Notes under the pieces: model-generated
Told to the model about the DNA's origin: nothing
Database searches by the model: none
What the model saw: only the letters and a program-made list of their open reading frames with translations
Assembly: GCA_036244855.1 (NCBI GenBank)
Contig: BQKZ01007415.1
Coordinates: 1-30,195 of the forward strand
Direction: 5' to 3'
Source of the DNA: Temnopleurus reevesii
Lineage: Eukaryota; Echinodermata; Echinoidea; Temnopleuroida; Temnopleuridae
DNA: 30,195 nucleotides
Part shown: in pieces, positions 1-9,765 of the stretch
Layout of the letters: every line of letters begins with the position of its first letter
Position numbering within the stretch: position 1 is the first letter of the stretch
Translations under genes and position numbers: made by a program

Positions 1-480
1 GTGATATATTTATTCCATTTGCTAGAGCCTATTATGTGGGTAACGTATGAATAGGATTGCTGTGAAATATTGATGCAAATGTCGCATTAATGTTTGAAAT
101 GCAATAGAGGGTTTATGAGAGTATGAATGGTTTTAATATGTATGAGAATGGGGGCAAAGGGGATAAAGGTGATAGAAATTATCGATGAGACTTTGCTTGA
201 AAGGGAGAGTAGAGAAAGAAATTGTACATGGGAACTGGTTTTCATTGGTATTGGAGGGTTTCTACTTCCTAGATTAAACTTGATCTGTTGGTGATCAAGC
301 TGGTAATTGATAAAAAATAATAATAAAAAAAATATAATAATTTTTCCTGCTTGGTAAGTGTCTTATTTTCTTTTCATGTATTCATCTGGTTCTTGTTTGT
401 GAACATTAATCTCAAATAAATATAAATTTCCACGCCTTAAAGATTAGATAGGCACAGATTGAATGATAAATGGAGAATCA
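1..480. other. AT-rich sequence, nothing recognised
   Basis: No reading frame of useful length, no terminal inverted repeats and no strong tandem repeat were seen. It contains ordinary A/T runs around 310-345. It ends where the purine-rich tract begins. Confidence 0.5.
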
Positions 481-484
481 GAGA

Positions 485-1180
485 AATAATATGAAAAAAA
501 ATATATACTTAGAAAAAGACTCTGAAAGACAAAGATAGAGAGAAAAAAGATTGAGAAAGAGGTAGAAGAGATGGAATAAAAGAGAGAGAGGGAGACAGAG
601 AATTAGAGAGAGAGAGAGTGAGAGAGAAATAAAGAGGGAAGGGGAGATAAAGAGAGGGAGAGAGAGAGGGGAGAACATAGAGAGAGAGCGCGAGATAGAG
701 ACGGGCTGAATATAAGATAAGAGAGAGAAAATATTGATGAGAACTGTAAGAGCAAAGAAGAGTGAGAACAGAAATTGAGAAGATGAGAGAGAGAGAGAGA
801 GAGAGAGTGAGAGAGTGAGAGAGAAATAAAGAGGGAAGGGGAGATAAAGAGAGGGAGAGAGAGAGGGGAGAAGATAGAAAGAGAGAGAGCGGGAGATAGA
901 GACGGGCTGAATATAAGATAAGAGAGAAAATATTGATGAGATCTGTAAGAGCAAAGAAGAGTGAGAACAGAAATTGAGAAGATAAGTGAGAGAGAGAGAG
1001 AGAGGGAGAGAGAGATAGAGAGAAAACGAAAAAAACAGATAGAAAAAAAGATAAAGACAGATCATTAGATGTAAATAAAAAAGAGAGAAAGAGAGATAGA
1101 CAATAAGTTCACAAGGGCATTTAGTAGAGGGAAGAGAGAAATAAATGAGAGAGATTAGAATATGGAAACAAAAAGGGAAT
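485..1180. repeat. Purine-rich (GA)n microsatellite tract
   Basis: The plus strand is almost entirely A and G for about 700 bases, as imperfect GA, GAGG and GAAA repeats with few pyrimidine interruptions. The complementary strand therefore encodes a Ser/Leu-rich frame of 195 codons, which is an artefact of the CT repeat and not a protein. Long polypurine-polypyrimidine tracts can form triplex (H-DNA) structures; that is a known property of such sequence and nothing here shows it happening. The tract contains a large internal duplication, listed separately. Confidence 0.93.
603..1003. repeat. Tandem duplication, period about 201 bp, inside the GA tract
   Basis: Two nearly identical blocks lie at about 603-800 and 804-1000. 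Non-repetitive anchors shared by both include ACGGGCTGAATATAAG (starting at 701 and 902) and GTAAGAGCAAAGAAGAGTG. Differences are a few substitutions and short GA length changes. The anchors are complex sequence, so this is a true segmental duplication and not microsatellite similarity. The high similarity suggests it is recent relative to the other repeats in the window. Confidence 0.9.
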
Positions 1181-1560
1181 CAAAATAAAATAAAGTCAAG
1201 GACCAAAATGCACCCAGAGGAGGACTGGAACCAAGACTGCTTGTATAAGGGATGCGATGGGAAGTGCAGGGCATGGTAGAACGCTTAGAAATGTATCCAA
1301 TTACGTTGACAATGTCGGGCAGGAATTAATGTTCCTTCTCATTACGACCCTCGTAATAGACATCCGCCCGTCACAAGAGGGGGCATCATTAGAAGCTTCA
1401 TTTATCGTCAATGGTCCCATATACGCTTATTGGTGTTGGCTCCTGGAGGTGCGCTGTCGGATAGTAGCGGGGAGGATGTGATTGATGTTTTTCCGGGGGT
1501 ATTTTATGAGAGGGGGTCGATCTGTGAGAGCTATTAATACTAAATTCTGTGTTTGCTTGT
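1181..1560. other. Unique sequence between two simple repeats
   Basis: A moderately GC-rich stretch. A 74-codon plus-strand frame at 1257-1481 is the only open frame of note. It has no recognisable domain and unremarkable composition, and I do not call it a gene. No transposon ends were seen. Confidence 0.4.
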
Positions 1561-1571
1561 AGAAAGGTGAT

Positions 1572-1885
1572 ACTTGTGGTGATGATGCTGGTGCTGGTGA
1601 TGATTACAATAGTGATGACGATGATAATGATGCTTACGATAATCATGATGATGATTATCACACTGATGATGATGCTGATAGTGATGATAGCGATCAAGGT
1701 TAATGAAATACAAATATGATTATGATGATGATGATGATGACGATGATGTTGTGGTGGTAGTGTTGGTGGTAATGATGAAAATGACAATGATGATGATGAA
1801 GTTGATGGTCATGTTTGTGATGATGATGGTGATTTTGATTATGAGGATGATGATAATAATGGTGATAACGTGTGGGTATGGATTG
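1572..1885. repeat. Imperfect GAT/GATGAT trinucleotide tract
   Basis: About 310 bases dominated by GATGAT and GATGGT variants. The frames on the two strands read as Asp/Met-rich (plus) and His/Ile-rich (minus) low-complexity peptides, which is the expected by-product of a GAT repeat. The interruptions are numerous, so the array is old or was never perfect. Confidence 0.85.
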
Positions 1886-2390
1886 TACCAATGTGATGAT
1901 GAAGATAACGGGTTAGTAATGATAACGCCAACGCTGATGACAATTCAGATATTATCAGTCATATTATTTTTTACACAAAATCACATCGATCTAATGAAGA
2001 TATGAAAATAGCGTTAAATTATAAATATAATCTACAATCGTTCTCCTCACAATTTCTTCAATAGTTTGATACAAACACATTTCTTCTCACCTAGATGGAA
2101 GCAAAGTCGGCTTCAAGTTAGGGCTCAAGTTTTTTAATCTAACAAAACTTGCTAACTCTGTGGTCACTGGATCTATTTTCACACTTTTGCTATCCTTTAA
2201 CCTGAGTTACATAAAGAATGGCTACTCTCTTAAATAAAGTTATATTGGAATTTATGTTCATTTGAGAACGAGAACAACTGCAACGAGTCTCCGAGTGAGA
2301 TTTGAATAAAATTCATGTATTTTTTTTTTCATTTTTATCATTCATTACATTTCAGATGATGTAGCTCAGTTTAAAAAGAGTGAGAAACAT
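1886..2390. other. AT-rich sequence, nothing recognised
   Basis: No open frame, inverted terminal repeat or tandem unit was detected beyond short A/T runs. Confidence 0.45.
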
Positions 2391-2392
2391 TT

Positions 2393-2770
2393 ATGAGAAT
2401 TTAACTCATTTCCAAGTGAATATTTTCACTCATAATTTCTAAGATAGTAAGCTGATTAGATATGTAGCAGGGAGAAGTGCTAAGAAAATACATGTATACC
2501 CAATAAATTTAAATAACTCTCCCTACTTTCAAAGAATGAAATCTGAGTGATACTTGGGTAATCTTTTGTTGTTGTTTTTATCAGTCCTTGTGTTTGAGTG
2601 ATAACAGAGGTCACAATATAAAGAATAGATACATTTACTAGAATTTCATTCATTGCAGAGTGAACTTCATCCCTTTTCATTTCTTCGATATTAAGCTGCT
2701 AAGATATGTAGCAGAGAGAAGTGCTAGGAAGATAAACCAGATAAATTGATATAAATCTCCCTCCCAACAG
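2393..2770. repeat. Diverged direct repeat, period about 243 bp
   Basis: Two related blocks at about 2393-2530 and 2636-2770. The shared core reads AGATATGTAGCAG, then GAGAAGTGCTA, at about 2458 and 2701. It is preceded in both by TTTC, a variable run and TAAGCTG, and followed by a TAAAT plus CTCCCT segment. Roughly 70-85 percent similarity by eye. It probably arose as an old local duplication; no transposon ends frame it. Confidence 0.75.
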
Positions 2771-2945
2771 GCAGGGTACACGTCCTCCGATCTCTGCTAA
2801 TTCAATTACGATCGCTACAGTATACAGACCCAGCGTATACCAACAGGGGGTGGGCTACCGACTTCACGAATGATTTGAGATGCGGCGCAGAGTCGTTAGT
2901 CTTCGTTCAAAGCTCTGTCATCGTGGAGATCAAGTTTGGGGTTTG
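2771..2945. other. CpG-dense, GC-richer patch
   Basis: About twelve CpG dinucleotides occur in roughly 160 bases, including a GCGGCGC cluster near 2882. Most of the flanking kilobases have only scattered CpGs. No open frame of useful length covers it and no promoter motif is recognisable. It could be an unmethylated regulatory patch, an unrecognised exon remnant or a decayed mobile element; the sequence does not decide. Confidence 0.5.
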
Positions 2946-3640
2946 TTTTCTAACATTGCATCCCCAGGGGAGGAAGAAATACAGTGACTTGATTTGCTTA
3001 TGTTAGAGGCACTAAACCTTTGCGGAAAGCACTAAGTCTGCTGGAATATGTGGCTATGTTGATGTGAAAGAGTGTTGAATGGCAACTGAATATTATTAAA
3101 GACCTCTTATCAAATATACTATAAAGCAAATACCTTGTTAATTTTAAATCTCATGATAATGGTAACAGTTATGGTACTAATCAAAATAATGAAGTGAAAA
3201 TTGATTGCATCTAATTCCTAACCTCTACTTACAATCATTAAAAAAAGAAACAAATAATTTTATCACAATCACATGATTATAATGTAAATTCCCTTCCTCC
3301 CCCCCCCCCTCCCTTCCCCGCTTCCTCCGTTACCTAGCATGTCCTCTATTGTCTTTGTGTTTTTCTCTTCTGTTTTTTATCTGTTGTTTCTTTGTTCAAC
3401 TTCTCTCCTGTTGTGTGTTCACTTAATTTTTCCCTAATCCTTATGATAAAGATTCTGCTGGAATTCAAAGCTCAACCTCGTTTAGACTTTATATCATTAT
3501 TAACATTATTATCACAATTATTATGACTTTACAATTTACACAAGCATGATAGGGATCTAATGAAGATATGAACACAGTGCAATTTATATTTGATTTAAAA
3601 CTCAGTGCCTAAATCTTATTTTCAAGAGGTTTCTACTCAG
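2946..3640. other. AT-rich sequence with a poly-C run
   Basis: Mostly featureless. At 3291-3321 there is a C-rich block with an 11-base C run (3299-3309) flanked by shorter C runs. On the minus strand this gives four G tracts, so a G-quadruplex is possible in principle. It is followed by a pyrimidine-rich stretch to about 3430. Confidence 0.55.
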
Positions 3641-3679
3641 TGAAAGAGATATTTTCAAGCGGAAACAAGAGACTCCTCA

Positions 3680-3812
3680 CACTCATGCCATCTTTAAATA
3701 GTAATGCAATTCCTCCGACTCTTTTGTATTCACTACAGGAATGTCTCATTCTTATGCTATTGATAAATAGTAATGCAATTGCTTCCGCTCATTTGTATAA
3801 ATCAGTTCAATG
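3680..3812. repeat. Short tandem duplication, period about 74 bp
   Basis: Two units share AAATAGTAATGCAATT (at about 3697 and 3767), followed by a CCTCCGACTC / CTTCCGCTCA variant and TTTGTAT. A weaker third trace, CAGCAATGCAAATTC, lies near 3848. A small plus-strand frame overlaps it (3640-3846), but that frame is only the read-through of the repeat. Confidence 0.7.
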
Positions 3813-3869
3813 GAATAGAAGCTTTAGAAATTATCCCCCTTGCTGAACAGCAATGCAAATTCTTACAAT

Positions 3870-4740
3870 TAAATCAATTGTGCAAAATAAAATGCTCCAG
3901 TGAATCCAGACGAATAAAGTTTGCTTCATTGAAGCCGAAAATTGCTGTTTAAATGTCTGGTGGTAAATTGTGATAGGCAAACACACACCAGGCGTACATA
4001 ACATGGTGTAAGATGTACCTTCTAAAAACTATTATTCAACACAACCAAAAAACTATCAATCAACACAAGTTTTAGCGCCTTCATTGTACAGCACCAAAAA
4101 AGTGTTAGAACAGCACCAGTGACTGATTAGATTGTGATCTTGCAATTATATTATCTTGTTCAAAATATTTTAAGCTTTTTGTTTTCTTCATTTTTCTCAT
4201 ATGATATCAGATTTAAACCCAATAGAAAAAGGGAGTGGAATTATTAACACTGATAAGAGAGAATGAATGTTCAATGCAATTTCATCGACAATGTCAAATT
4301 TACCAGCACGGATTTGTGAAATATTTGTCAGATTCATTTGCTAACAACAACAGTCCATAAATGAAATAGCAGTCCGTTGAATGCAGAGATGCACCAAATA
4401 CAGTCGCTACAGCAGGTAATCAAAACACTTTGACAAATCTAGATAGGGCTATACTATGTGCATTATTGGATAACTTCAGAGTGTTAAACATGTCACTGAA
4501 ACACTATTTTGGCTTTAACTCTTCACTAATTATCCTCTGTGCTTAGCTTGACCTCCTATACAACACAGATGTCACTCATAACATTTCCTCTTGATTTATA
4601 GCTGAAACATCTGCCCTCTAATTCAGTTAAACTTCTGCCATCCTACATCTTTTTTATACAGTGTGAGTCAGAAAATAAGGCTGTCTAATTGAATATTGTT
4701 ATGAGAAGATTCCTTTCATACTTAAGCCTTTGGATGCTAT
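3870..4740. other. AT-rich sequence, nothing recognised
   Basis: No open frame, tandem repeat or transposon terminus was recognised in about 870 bases. It immediately precedes the LINE fragment and could include older LINE sequence, but no conserved reverse-transcriptase motif was visible when read by eye. Confidence 0.4.
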
Positions 4741-4744
4741 ATTC

Positions 4745-5069
4745 TAAACTCACTTTCAACCGATGTTCCGTCCAGATAACTCTGATCCTTGATCTCTGAT
4801 ATCGGAATGTTCACTCTTCAGAAAGTAAAATGTTCTTTAGGTGAAAAGGCATTTGCTGTCAATGCTCCCTAACTGTGGAACACACTTCCTAATAACATAT
4901 GTAATGCTGGTTCCTTAGAATCATTCAAACGTGGTCCAAAGACGTAGTTATTACCATCCTACAGTACTTTAAATGAATTAGCTTTTGTTCTTCTATCTCC
5001 CTCCACGCCTCTGAATAGGTGACTAGAGAGCAGGCGTGTTTAAATTAAATTGATTACTATTGTTACTAA
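4745..5069 (+). mobile_element. 5'-truncated L2/CR1-like LINE copy with 3' tail
   Basis: The ORF2 remnant is followed by about 120 bases of 3' UTR and a decayed tail near 5030-5069. TTTAAATTAAATTG there resembles the TATAAAT part of the usual L2-type end, and ATTACTATTGTTACTA resembles a mutated ATT repeat. Shorter L2-type tails elsewhere in the window (10340-10435, 10765-10830, 10955-11004) show the same architecture in better-preserved form. The 5' limit is uncertain, and no target-site duplication was identified. Confidence 0.7.
4753..4947 (+). pseudogene. Degenerate C-terminus of an L2/CR1-type LINE ORF2
   Basis: One frame encodes the conserved tail of non-LTR retrotransposon reverse transcriptases. 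In order: VPSR, then a SLISD block, GEKAFAVNAP (4840-4869), an in-frame stop, LWNTLPNNI (4873-4899), NAGSLESFKRG (4903-4935) and PKT followed by a stop at 4945. In L2 and CR1 elements this region reads approximately G-(E/D)-R-A-F-S-V then AP.LWN.LP..IR.A.SL..FK..LKT. Stops at 4777, 4783 and 4870 show it is dead. Only the extreme C-terminus remains, as expected from 5' truncation during reverse transcription. I am confident about a LINE origin but less so about the clade. Confidence 0.85.
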
Positions 5070-5335
5070 CGAGATTCCAAACAAAGTGCAATACAGACTT
5101 CATTCTCATTTAAGACTGTATTAGGAGACACATGTGGTCGTACACAATTGGCACAGTAGACATGGACAAAGAGTGCTTTTGGGAAGTTTTGAGAATAAAT
5201 GGAGGGGTATTTTTGTGCAATTTGTGGAATAAAAGGAGTTTGGTATATACACAAGAGTTGATTAAAATTGTTTTGTGTGGGGATGAGTTTTCAATTTTAT
5301 AAAGAGCTGTCTGTAATTCTGTGAATCATGACGTT
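5070..5335. other. AT-rich sequence, nothing recognised
   Basis: A 62-codon minus-strand frame (5066-5254) is present but has no recognisable motif. No repeat structure was seen. Confidence 0.4.
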
Positions 5336-5340
5336 TGTTT

Positions 5341-5514
5341 TGAACCACACTGTACTTCCCTTTGGTTTGTTCCCACACAAACCCTGTGCAACATTTCAAA
5401 CAGTGGTCAAGACAGCAACATAACACAGTCTTGACTGAAAATTATAAAAGTCCATTTTACTTAACCACACTGTACTTTCCTTTGGTTTGATTCCGGACAG
5501 ACCCTGTGCTATCC
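5341..5514. repeat. Direct repeat of about 50 bp, period exactly 120
   Basis: ACCACACTGTACTT, then a C/T-rich step, TTTGGTTTG, a short variable stretch and ACCCTGTGC, occur at 5344-5390 and again at 5464-5510. The intervening 70 bases are not obviously repeated. It is a local duplication or two relics of a dispersed repeat. Confidence 0.8.
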
Positions 5515-5519
5515 ATTAC

Positions 5520-6480
5520 TTCGATTCAACAGCTGTAATTCAGGGACACTCAGAATTCCCCTCAAAATTTAATTTGTTCATTTATTTTGATCACTTTCGA
5601 GAGGTCATCTAACTGAATGCTGTGATTAATAACCGGGATCAGTCGCACAATGATGCCTGAAATGCTATTCAGTTATTTGGTTAAGTCGATGCATCCGTAT
5701 GGATTTAATTTGTGAATCTATTTCGATTGCTTTACAGGGTTGGGACGAGAGAGGTGATTAATAATGAATGGTTTTAGAGATCAGAGATAAAAATCAATTT
5801 CACCTGCAAATTCTCGGAGGAAAGCAGTTAGATCTTGATGATGTAGGCCTATCCAATTTTAATTTGGGAATGATTGCAAAGCTGTAAAAGCAAAGATTGT
5901 AGCGTACATAAATTTTAGCAAAATGACGTCTAAATTTCAGACATATTTTTGTGAAAGCAGGTTATCATTTTCATGTTTTGAATGATTATAGCATATCATT
6001 CTAATTAGTAAAACTTTTAGCGTATTCTTGGTCAAGTTATAAGCAAAAATTTGAAACCACAGGAAAAATTTCACCTTTTACAGTACATCCACAGTCTTCT
6101 GCATTCCATGTATGTCTTGCTAAAACATGATTTTTCAACTTAGGCTGTTGGAGCTGGGGATACTCTACACAATTTCGAAAGTTAATCAGAAATTGGGCTA
6201 ATTAGCCTAAAAATAATAATCATGTCAGGCAAACTCGTAATAGTTAAAATTGAAATGCTGTCTTCAGAGCTTAGTTTAGCCAAAGTTGTATGAGTTCACA
6301 AAGAGCAAAGCAGATTTTTTTTAAAAGATCATACTAAAAGATGCTTTTAGGGTATTTGCCTCCTTTAAAATCTATACTATGTTATCTTGTATCTTCTTTT
6401 GGTTATTATGTCTTTCAAAAAAAGGAAATAAATGTTATATTCAATTTAAAAAAATCACATTTAGAAAGAAGATGGGGTAA
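5520..6480. other. AT-rich sequence, nothing recognised
   Basis: No reading frame over 60 codons and no recognisable repeat or transposon end in about 960 bases. Confidence 0.4.
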
Positions 6481-6489
6481 AATCAATAG

Positions 6490-6731
6490 TATTCAAATGG
6501 AAATTTGAAAACAGAATTGTATGACTTTCAAAGACTATTCCATGACTAAAAATGCTACTTTCCATGATTCTACAATCTGTAAAGCTGCCATAGCCAATAT
6601 GTAAGTGCAATTCCGTGATTTTTCCATTGCTTGTAACAAATTTTCCAAATTCGCTGACTTTTCCCTGACTTTCAATGACCTCAGACTTTTTTTCAAAAGT
6701 TTCACATATTCCATGACTAGTGGGAACCCTG
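6490..6731 (-). mobile_element. Truncated hAT-like MITE (CAGGGTTCCCAC end)
   Basis: Read on the minus strand, the sequence begins at 6731 with CAGGGTTCCCAC, then TAGTCATGGAA. Variants of TCATGGAAA, CACGGAAT and GTCAGGGAAA follow at intervals down to about 6530. I recognise the CAGGGTTCCCAC terminus followed by repeated CATGGAAA words as a hAT-superfamily non-autonomous element common in aquatic animals; this is from memory of the family. The opposite terminus was not found upstream, so the copy is truncated or its other end has decayed. Confidence 0.6.
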
Positions 6732-6734
6732 TTA

Positions 6735-7670
6735 ATAATTTATATTTTAGAACTCACGTTTTTAATTAATGAATTTGCCACATATTAAATGACTTTATTC
6801 AAAATAATGAATATAACAGTAATAGTTTATATCAGTCATTAAAGATACAAAATATTGTTTAGCAATGAAGCAAAAGAGCATCTGCATGTATAGCGATTCC
6901 CTAAGATACATTTTGGCTCCACCAGTTTGAACCTCATCTTTTATAATTTAACCCTCCAACTCCTAGATCAAGACATCCCCTGTATAACACTTTTGATAAT
7001 TATGGGTTTCAGTCCTCATGGGGTTAACGCTTGGACGTACATAAGCTTGAATCCAGACAATTATGACTGCAAATGTACTTCTGATGAGTGACATCATAAT
7101 ACATTGTCGAGTCGTCATGGCAACAGTCTGACAATCTAATCTTATACAGCGACACAAACAGAAGTTCTTCAGTGGATAATGAAATCTGGAAAGCCTACGT
7201 TAACAATTACCATCTTGAATTGGAAATTTACTCTTATTTTGTAGGGAGATGATAAAAGTCATTTTCTATAAAGAAAAAAAAAGAAGAAAAAAAGGGGGGA
7301 AAAAGAAATCACACTTAGCAATTTACATACGTGTTTGAATTTTATAGAACGTCACTATGATAATAACCATGCACAAATACATCTAAATAAAACTGAAATC
7401 TTCATTCAGCAGAAAACTGTTCAACAATAAAATAAAAAATTGAGACAGCAAATATTAGATAATCATATCAGCCATCATTTATATTCAAATGTATAAATTT
7501 ATGCTACTATGAGACATTGTCACGTGGAGTGATTAAAGTCTCACAAGGAGTAATATTTTATTCTTGTCTATTTTCCCCAGAAAAGCTCAATCTTTCTGAC
7601 ACAAATGTTTCACTTTTACCGAATAAGGGGTTGGCCTATATGTTGGACAATGGAGTTCAATAAGGAATGA
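6735..7670. other. AT-rich sequence, nothing recognised
   Basis: An A-rich run lies at 7269-7308. A 64-codon minus-strand frame at 6963-7157 has no recognisable motif. TTAACCCTCC (6948) and GGGGTTAAC (7020) form a weak inverted pair, too short to call an element. Confidence 0.4.
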
Positions 7671-7687
7671 TACATAATTAAATAATT

Positions 7688-7878
7688 CTTGCCTTATCCC
7701 AACATGGATAAACACTGATTGACAGTGCTTTACCGAGAAGCTGAGAAAAAAATCTCAGGCATTCTCGGGTAGGAATCGAACCCACGATCTCCTGATGACT
7801 AGACAGGCGTCTTACCACTAGACCACCGAGAGCCGATGGAAGTGGCGGGCTCGATTCGTGTTATAGCAGCAGGTACTG
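7688..7878 (-). mobile_element. tRNA-like-containing insertion with 15-bp flanking direct repeats
   Basis: The flanks carry CATAATTAAATAATT (7673-7687) and CATAATTAAATTATT (7879-7893), matching at 14 of 15 positions. This is consistent with a target-site duplication of the length usual for LINE-mobilised insertions. The roughly 190-bp insert contains a complete tRNA-like fold on the minus strand, then a T7 run inside a CTGAGA/TCTCAG hairpin. No ATT-repeat or poly-A tail was seen, so it does not match the other SINE in the window. AT-rich repeats can arise by chance, so the boundaries are moderately certain. Confidence 0.6.
7761..7832 (-). tRNA. tRNA-Glu-like sequence (probable pseudogene or SINE head)
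   Basis: Folds as a cloverleaf. The acceptor stem CTCTCGG/CCGAGAA has one mismatch at its open end. The D arm is GTC/GAC, the anticodon stem CCTGT/TCAGG has one T-T mismatch, and the T arm is GTGGG-TTCGATT-CCTAC. The A box TGGTCTAGTGG and B box GGTTCGATTCC are intact. The body resembles eukaryotic tRNA-Glu, notably the GGTGGTCTAGTGGT segment. The anticodon position reads AGT, which would be Thr, so this is unlikely to be a working tRNA-Glu. A T7 run about 9 nt past the 3' end could terminate Pol III. I favour a tRNA-derived repeat. Confidence 0.6.
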
Positions 7879-7894
7879 CATAATTAAATTATTT

Positions 7895-9155
7895 AATTAT
7901 TTATCCACCCAACACAAAAATCATTCAATTAAAGAATGATGAGCTATTAAAATTAAGGTCCCACTAAAAAAAATCATTCTCTATTTCGGGTAGAATGGGC
8001 AGAGTAATCTTCACATGGAGTAAAAAATCATCCTTTTTTATACAAAACTTCTCATAATTTTACAATCAATGACAAATGAGAAATGTTAATTACTTTAATG
8101 GTTGAAAAAATATATTGTAATGATTTTGTTGAATTCAATGTTTTTTATTCAAGAATTTTTCATAATAGAATTAAAATTCATGGAAGGTATTTTAAAGTCT
8201 TAAAATAAGTTTTCTACATATAAACACATTGAAATACTTTTACAAGGAGTGACTATATAACTTGGCTCACTAAAACAGTCATCCATTGGTGTTGGAAATG
8301 ATTGCTTCATCTATTGCTTACCATTTTGATGTTACAAAGTTTGCTGCTGTTTATAATGTACATATCCTAGAAACTTATGTTTTTATTGTTGTTGTTGTTG
8401 TTTATATTCTGTTTGTTTATAATAGATTTCTTTTTATGTTTCAATCATTTATAATCATTTATAAATTGTGTGATTGCACTTTAATTAGATAAAACAAAAA
8501 TTTGACTGCATCGTTGTATATAATGGGTCCAAGCCAATTGGAAAAATAAAAAATAAGATATTTATACATTTTTACAGTGTCAAAACATATGAAAAGAAGC
8601 AAGAGATATTATTATCTTAATCATTTTTCAAAAGAACTATTTATATGTAAGTTTTAAATGCAATTATTTTGTGTCAAATTGAAATTCATGAGAGGTTATG
8701 AAAGACCGTTCTTAGATATTAACCACAAAAGACGATTTTCTCTCTTAATTCACACATACTGTAGAATTCACATTCAAAGCATAACACCAATATTACCACA
8801 TTAGCCAGTGGAAATTTCTAAAAACAACTGTTTCTTATTTAATCTCATATTTCTACAGTAGACAAATAAGGAGACTGCCAAATTGTGTGGCAGAAATAAC
8901 AATTAATAAAGTCTTAAACACACTTGTGTAACTGAAATATGAAAACGGAAGTATGTTCATGCTACAGAAATGAAACCAACCAATACAAACTTACAAGCTG
9001 CTCAAAATCTAGCTGAAAAGGATTTACCTCAGAAAACAAGCTCAGAAAAAGAAGCTATTTTTAGTATTTGAAGAAGTAATAATAATGACCTGAAGAGAAA
9101 CCCTCAAAAGATCATCAATTCTTCTAATGAGGCAGACTTGCTGTTTACGCAAATC
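7895..9155. other. AT-rich sequence, nothing recognised
   Basis: Very AT-rich, with a short TTG repeat at about 8385-8402. A 68-codon plus frame at 8286-8492 reads as hydrophobic low-complexity sequence driven by base composition. No transposon ends, RNA genes or tandem arrays were seen. Confidence 0.4.
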
Positions 9156-9158
9156 TAA

Positions 9159-9402
9159 AGACCAACTCACACCTTTGCATTTTTAGCCTGCGTCGGCCCA
9201 ACGTTTTTCGAAATTAGAAACGCTCCCTTGATGCAGGAAGACGCAGGTCATACGGTGGACTGACACTGGCGTATGCTCGTTGAATGCAAGCCTAATGTCA
9301 GTCCACTGTCTGATCTGTGTATGCTGTGCGTCCTAGGAGCGTTTTCAATTTCCATAAACGCTGGGCCGACGCAGGCTAAAACGCAAAGGTGTGAGTCAAC
9401 CT
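9159..9402. mobile_element. Foldback MITE, PIF/Harbinger-like, TAA target duplication
   Basis: The ends are long inverted repeats: ACTCACACCTTTGC, then TTTTAGCCTGCGTCGGCC, on the left, and their complement on the right (about 9352-9397). An inner pair, GTGGACTGACA and TGTCAGTCCAC, faces each other across about 30 bases, so nearly the whole 244 bp can fold into one hairpin. It is flanked by TAA at 9156-9158 and 9403-9405, the TWA target duplication typical of PIF/Harbinger. It has no coding capacity and would need a transposase in trans. Small overlapping frames on both strands are shadows of the palindrome. Related copies: 20427-20675, 10208-10616 (interrupted) and 11150-11370 (truncated). 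Confidence 0.88.
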
Positions 9403-9405
9403 TAA

Positions 9406-9765
9406 AAGCGACGTGTGCGTCCATAGTGTTACGTAACACCCTGGAGCCAAGGTAGTGTGCACTCACAAACATGACTCATTTAGTATAATAATGATGAAAA
9501 TGATAATAACGGATATTTATAGAAAACCATTTACACTAGCTGAAATTAAATTTCTCAAGGTACTTAATTATGAGTACAACAAAAGTAGAGCAGGTAAAAA
9601 AATAATTGTAAAGACACAATAACGTGTTGAAATGAACACATTGCTCGATTACATACGAACATGATTTGTAATTTCATCGTATACGTGCATTCATACATTT
9701 TTTTGGTTTTCTTATGTATTTTCTCTTTCTCTCTCTCATTTGGAGCATCTATTACAATTTGTGAC
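9406..9765. other. AT-rich sequence, nothing recognised
   Basis: Two small overlapping frames (9564-9821 minus, 9661-9873 plus) have no recognisable motif. No repeat was found. Confidence 0.4.

Noticed and set aside
478..1065. 195-codon minus-strand frame
   Set aside because: Almost pure Ser/Leu/Phe from the reverse complement of a GA microsatellite; no complex protein sequence.
1398..2005. His/Ile-rich minus and Asp/Met-rich plus frames
   Set aside because: Direct translation of a GAT trinucleotide tract on the two strands.
6948..7028. TTAACCC / GGGTTAA inverted pair as a possible MITE
   Set aside because: Inverted match is only about seven bases with no extended termini or target duplication.
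8385..8402. TTG repeat
   Set aside because: Only about five units; too short to be informative.
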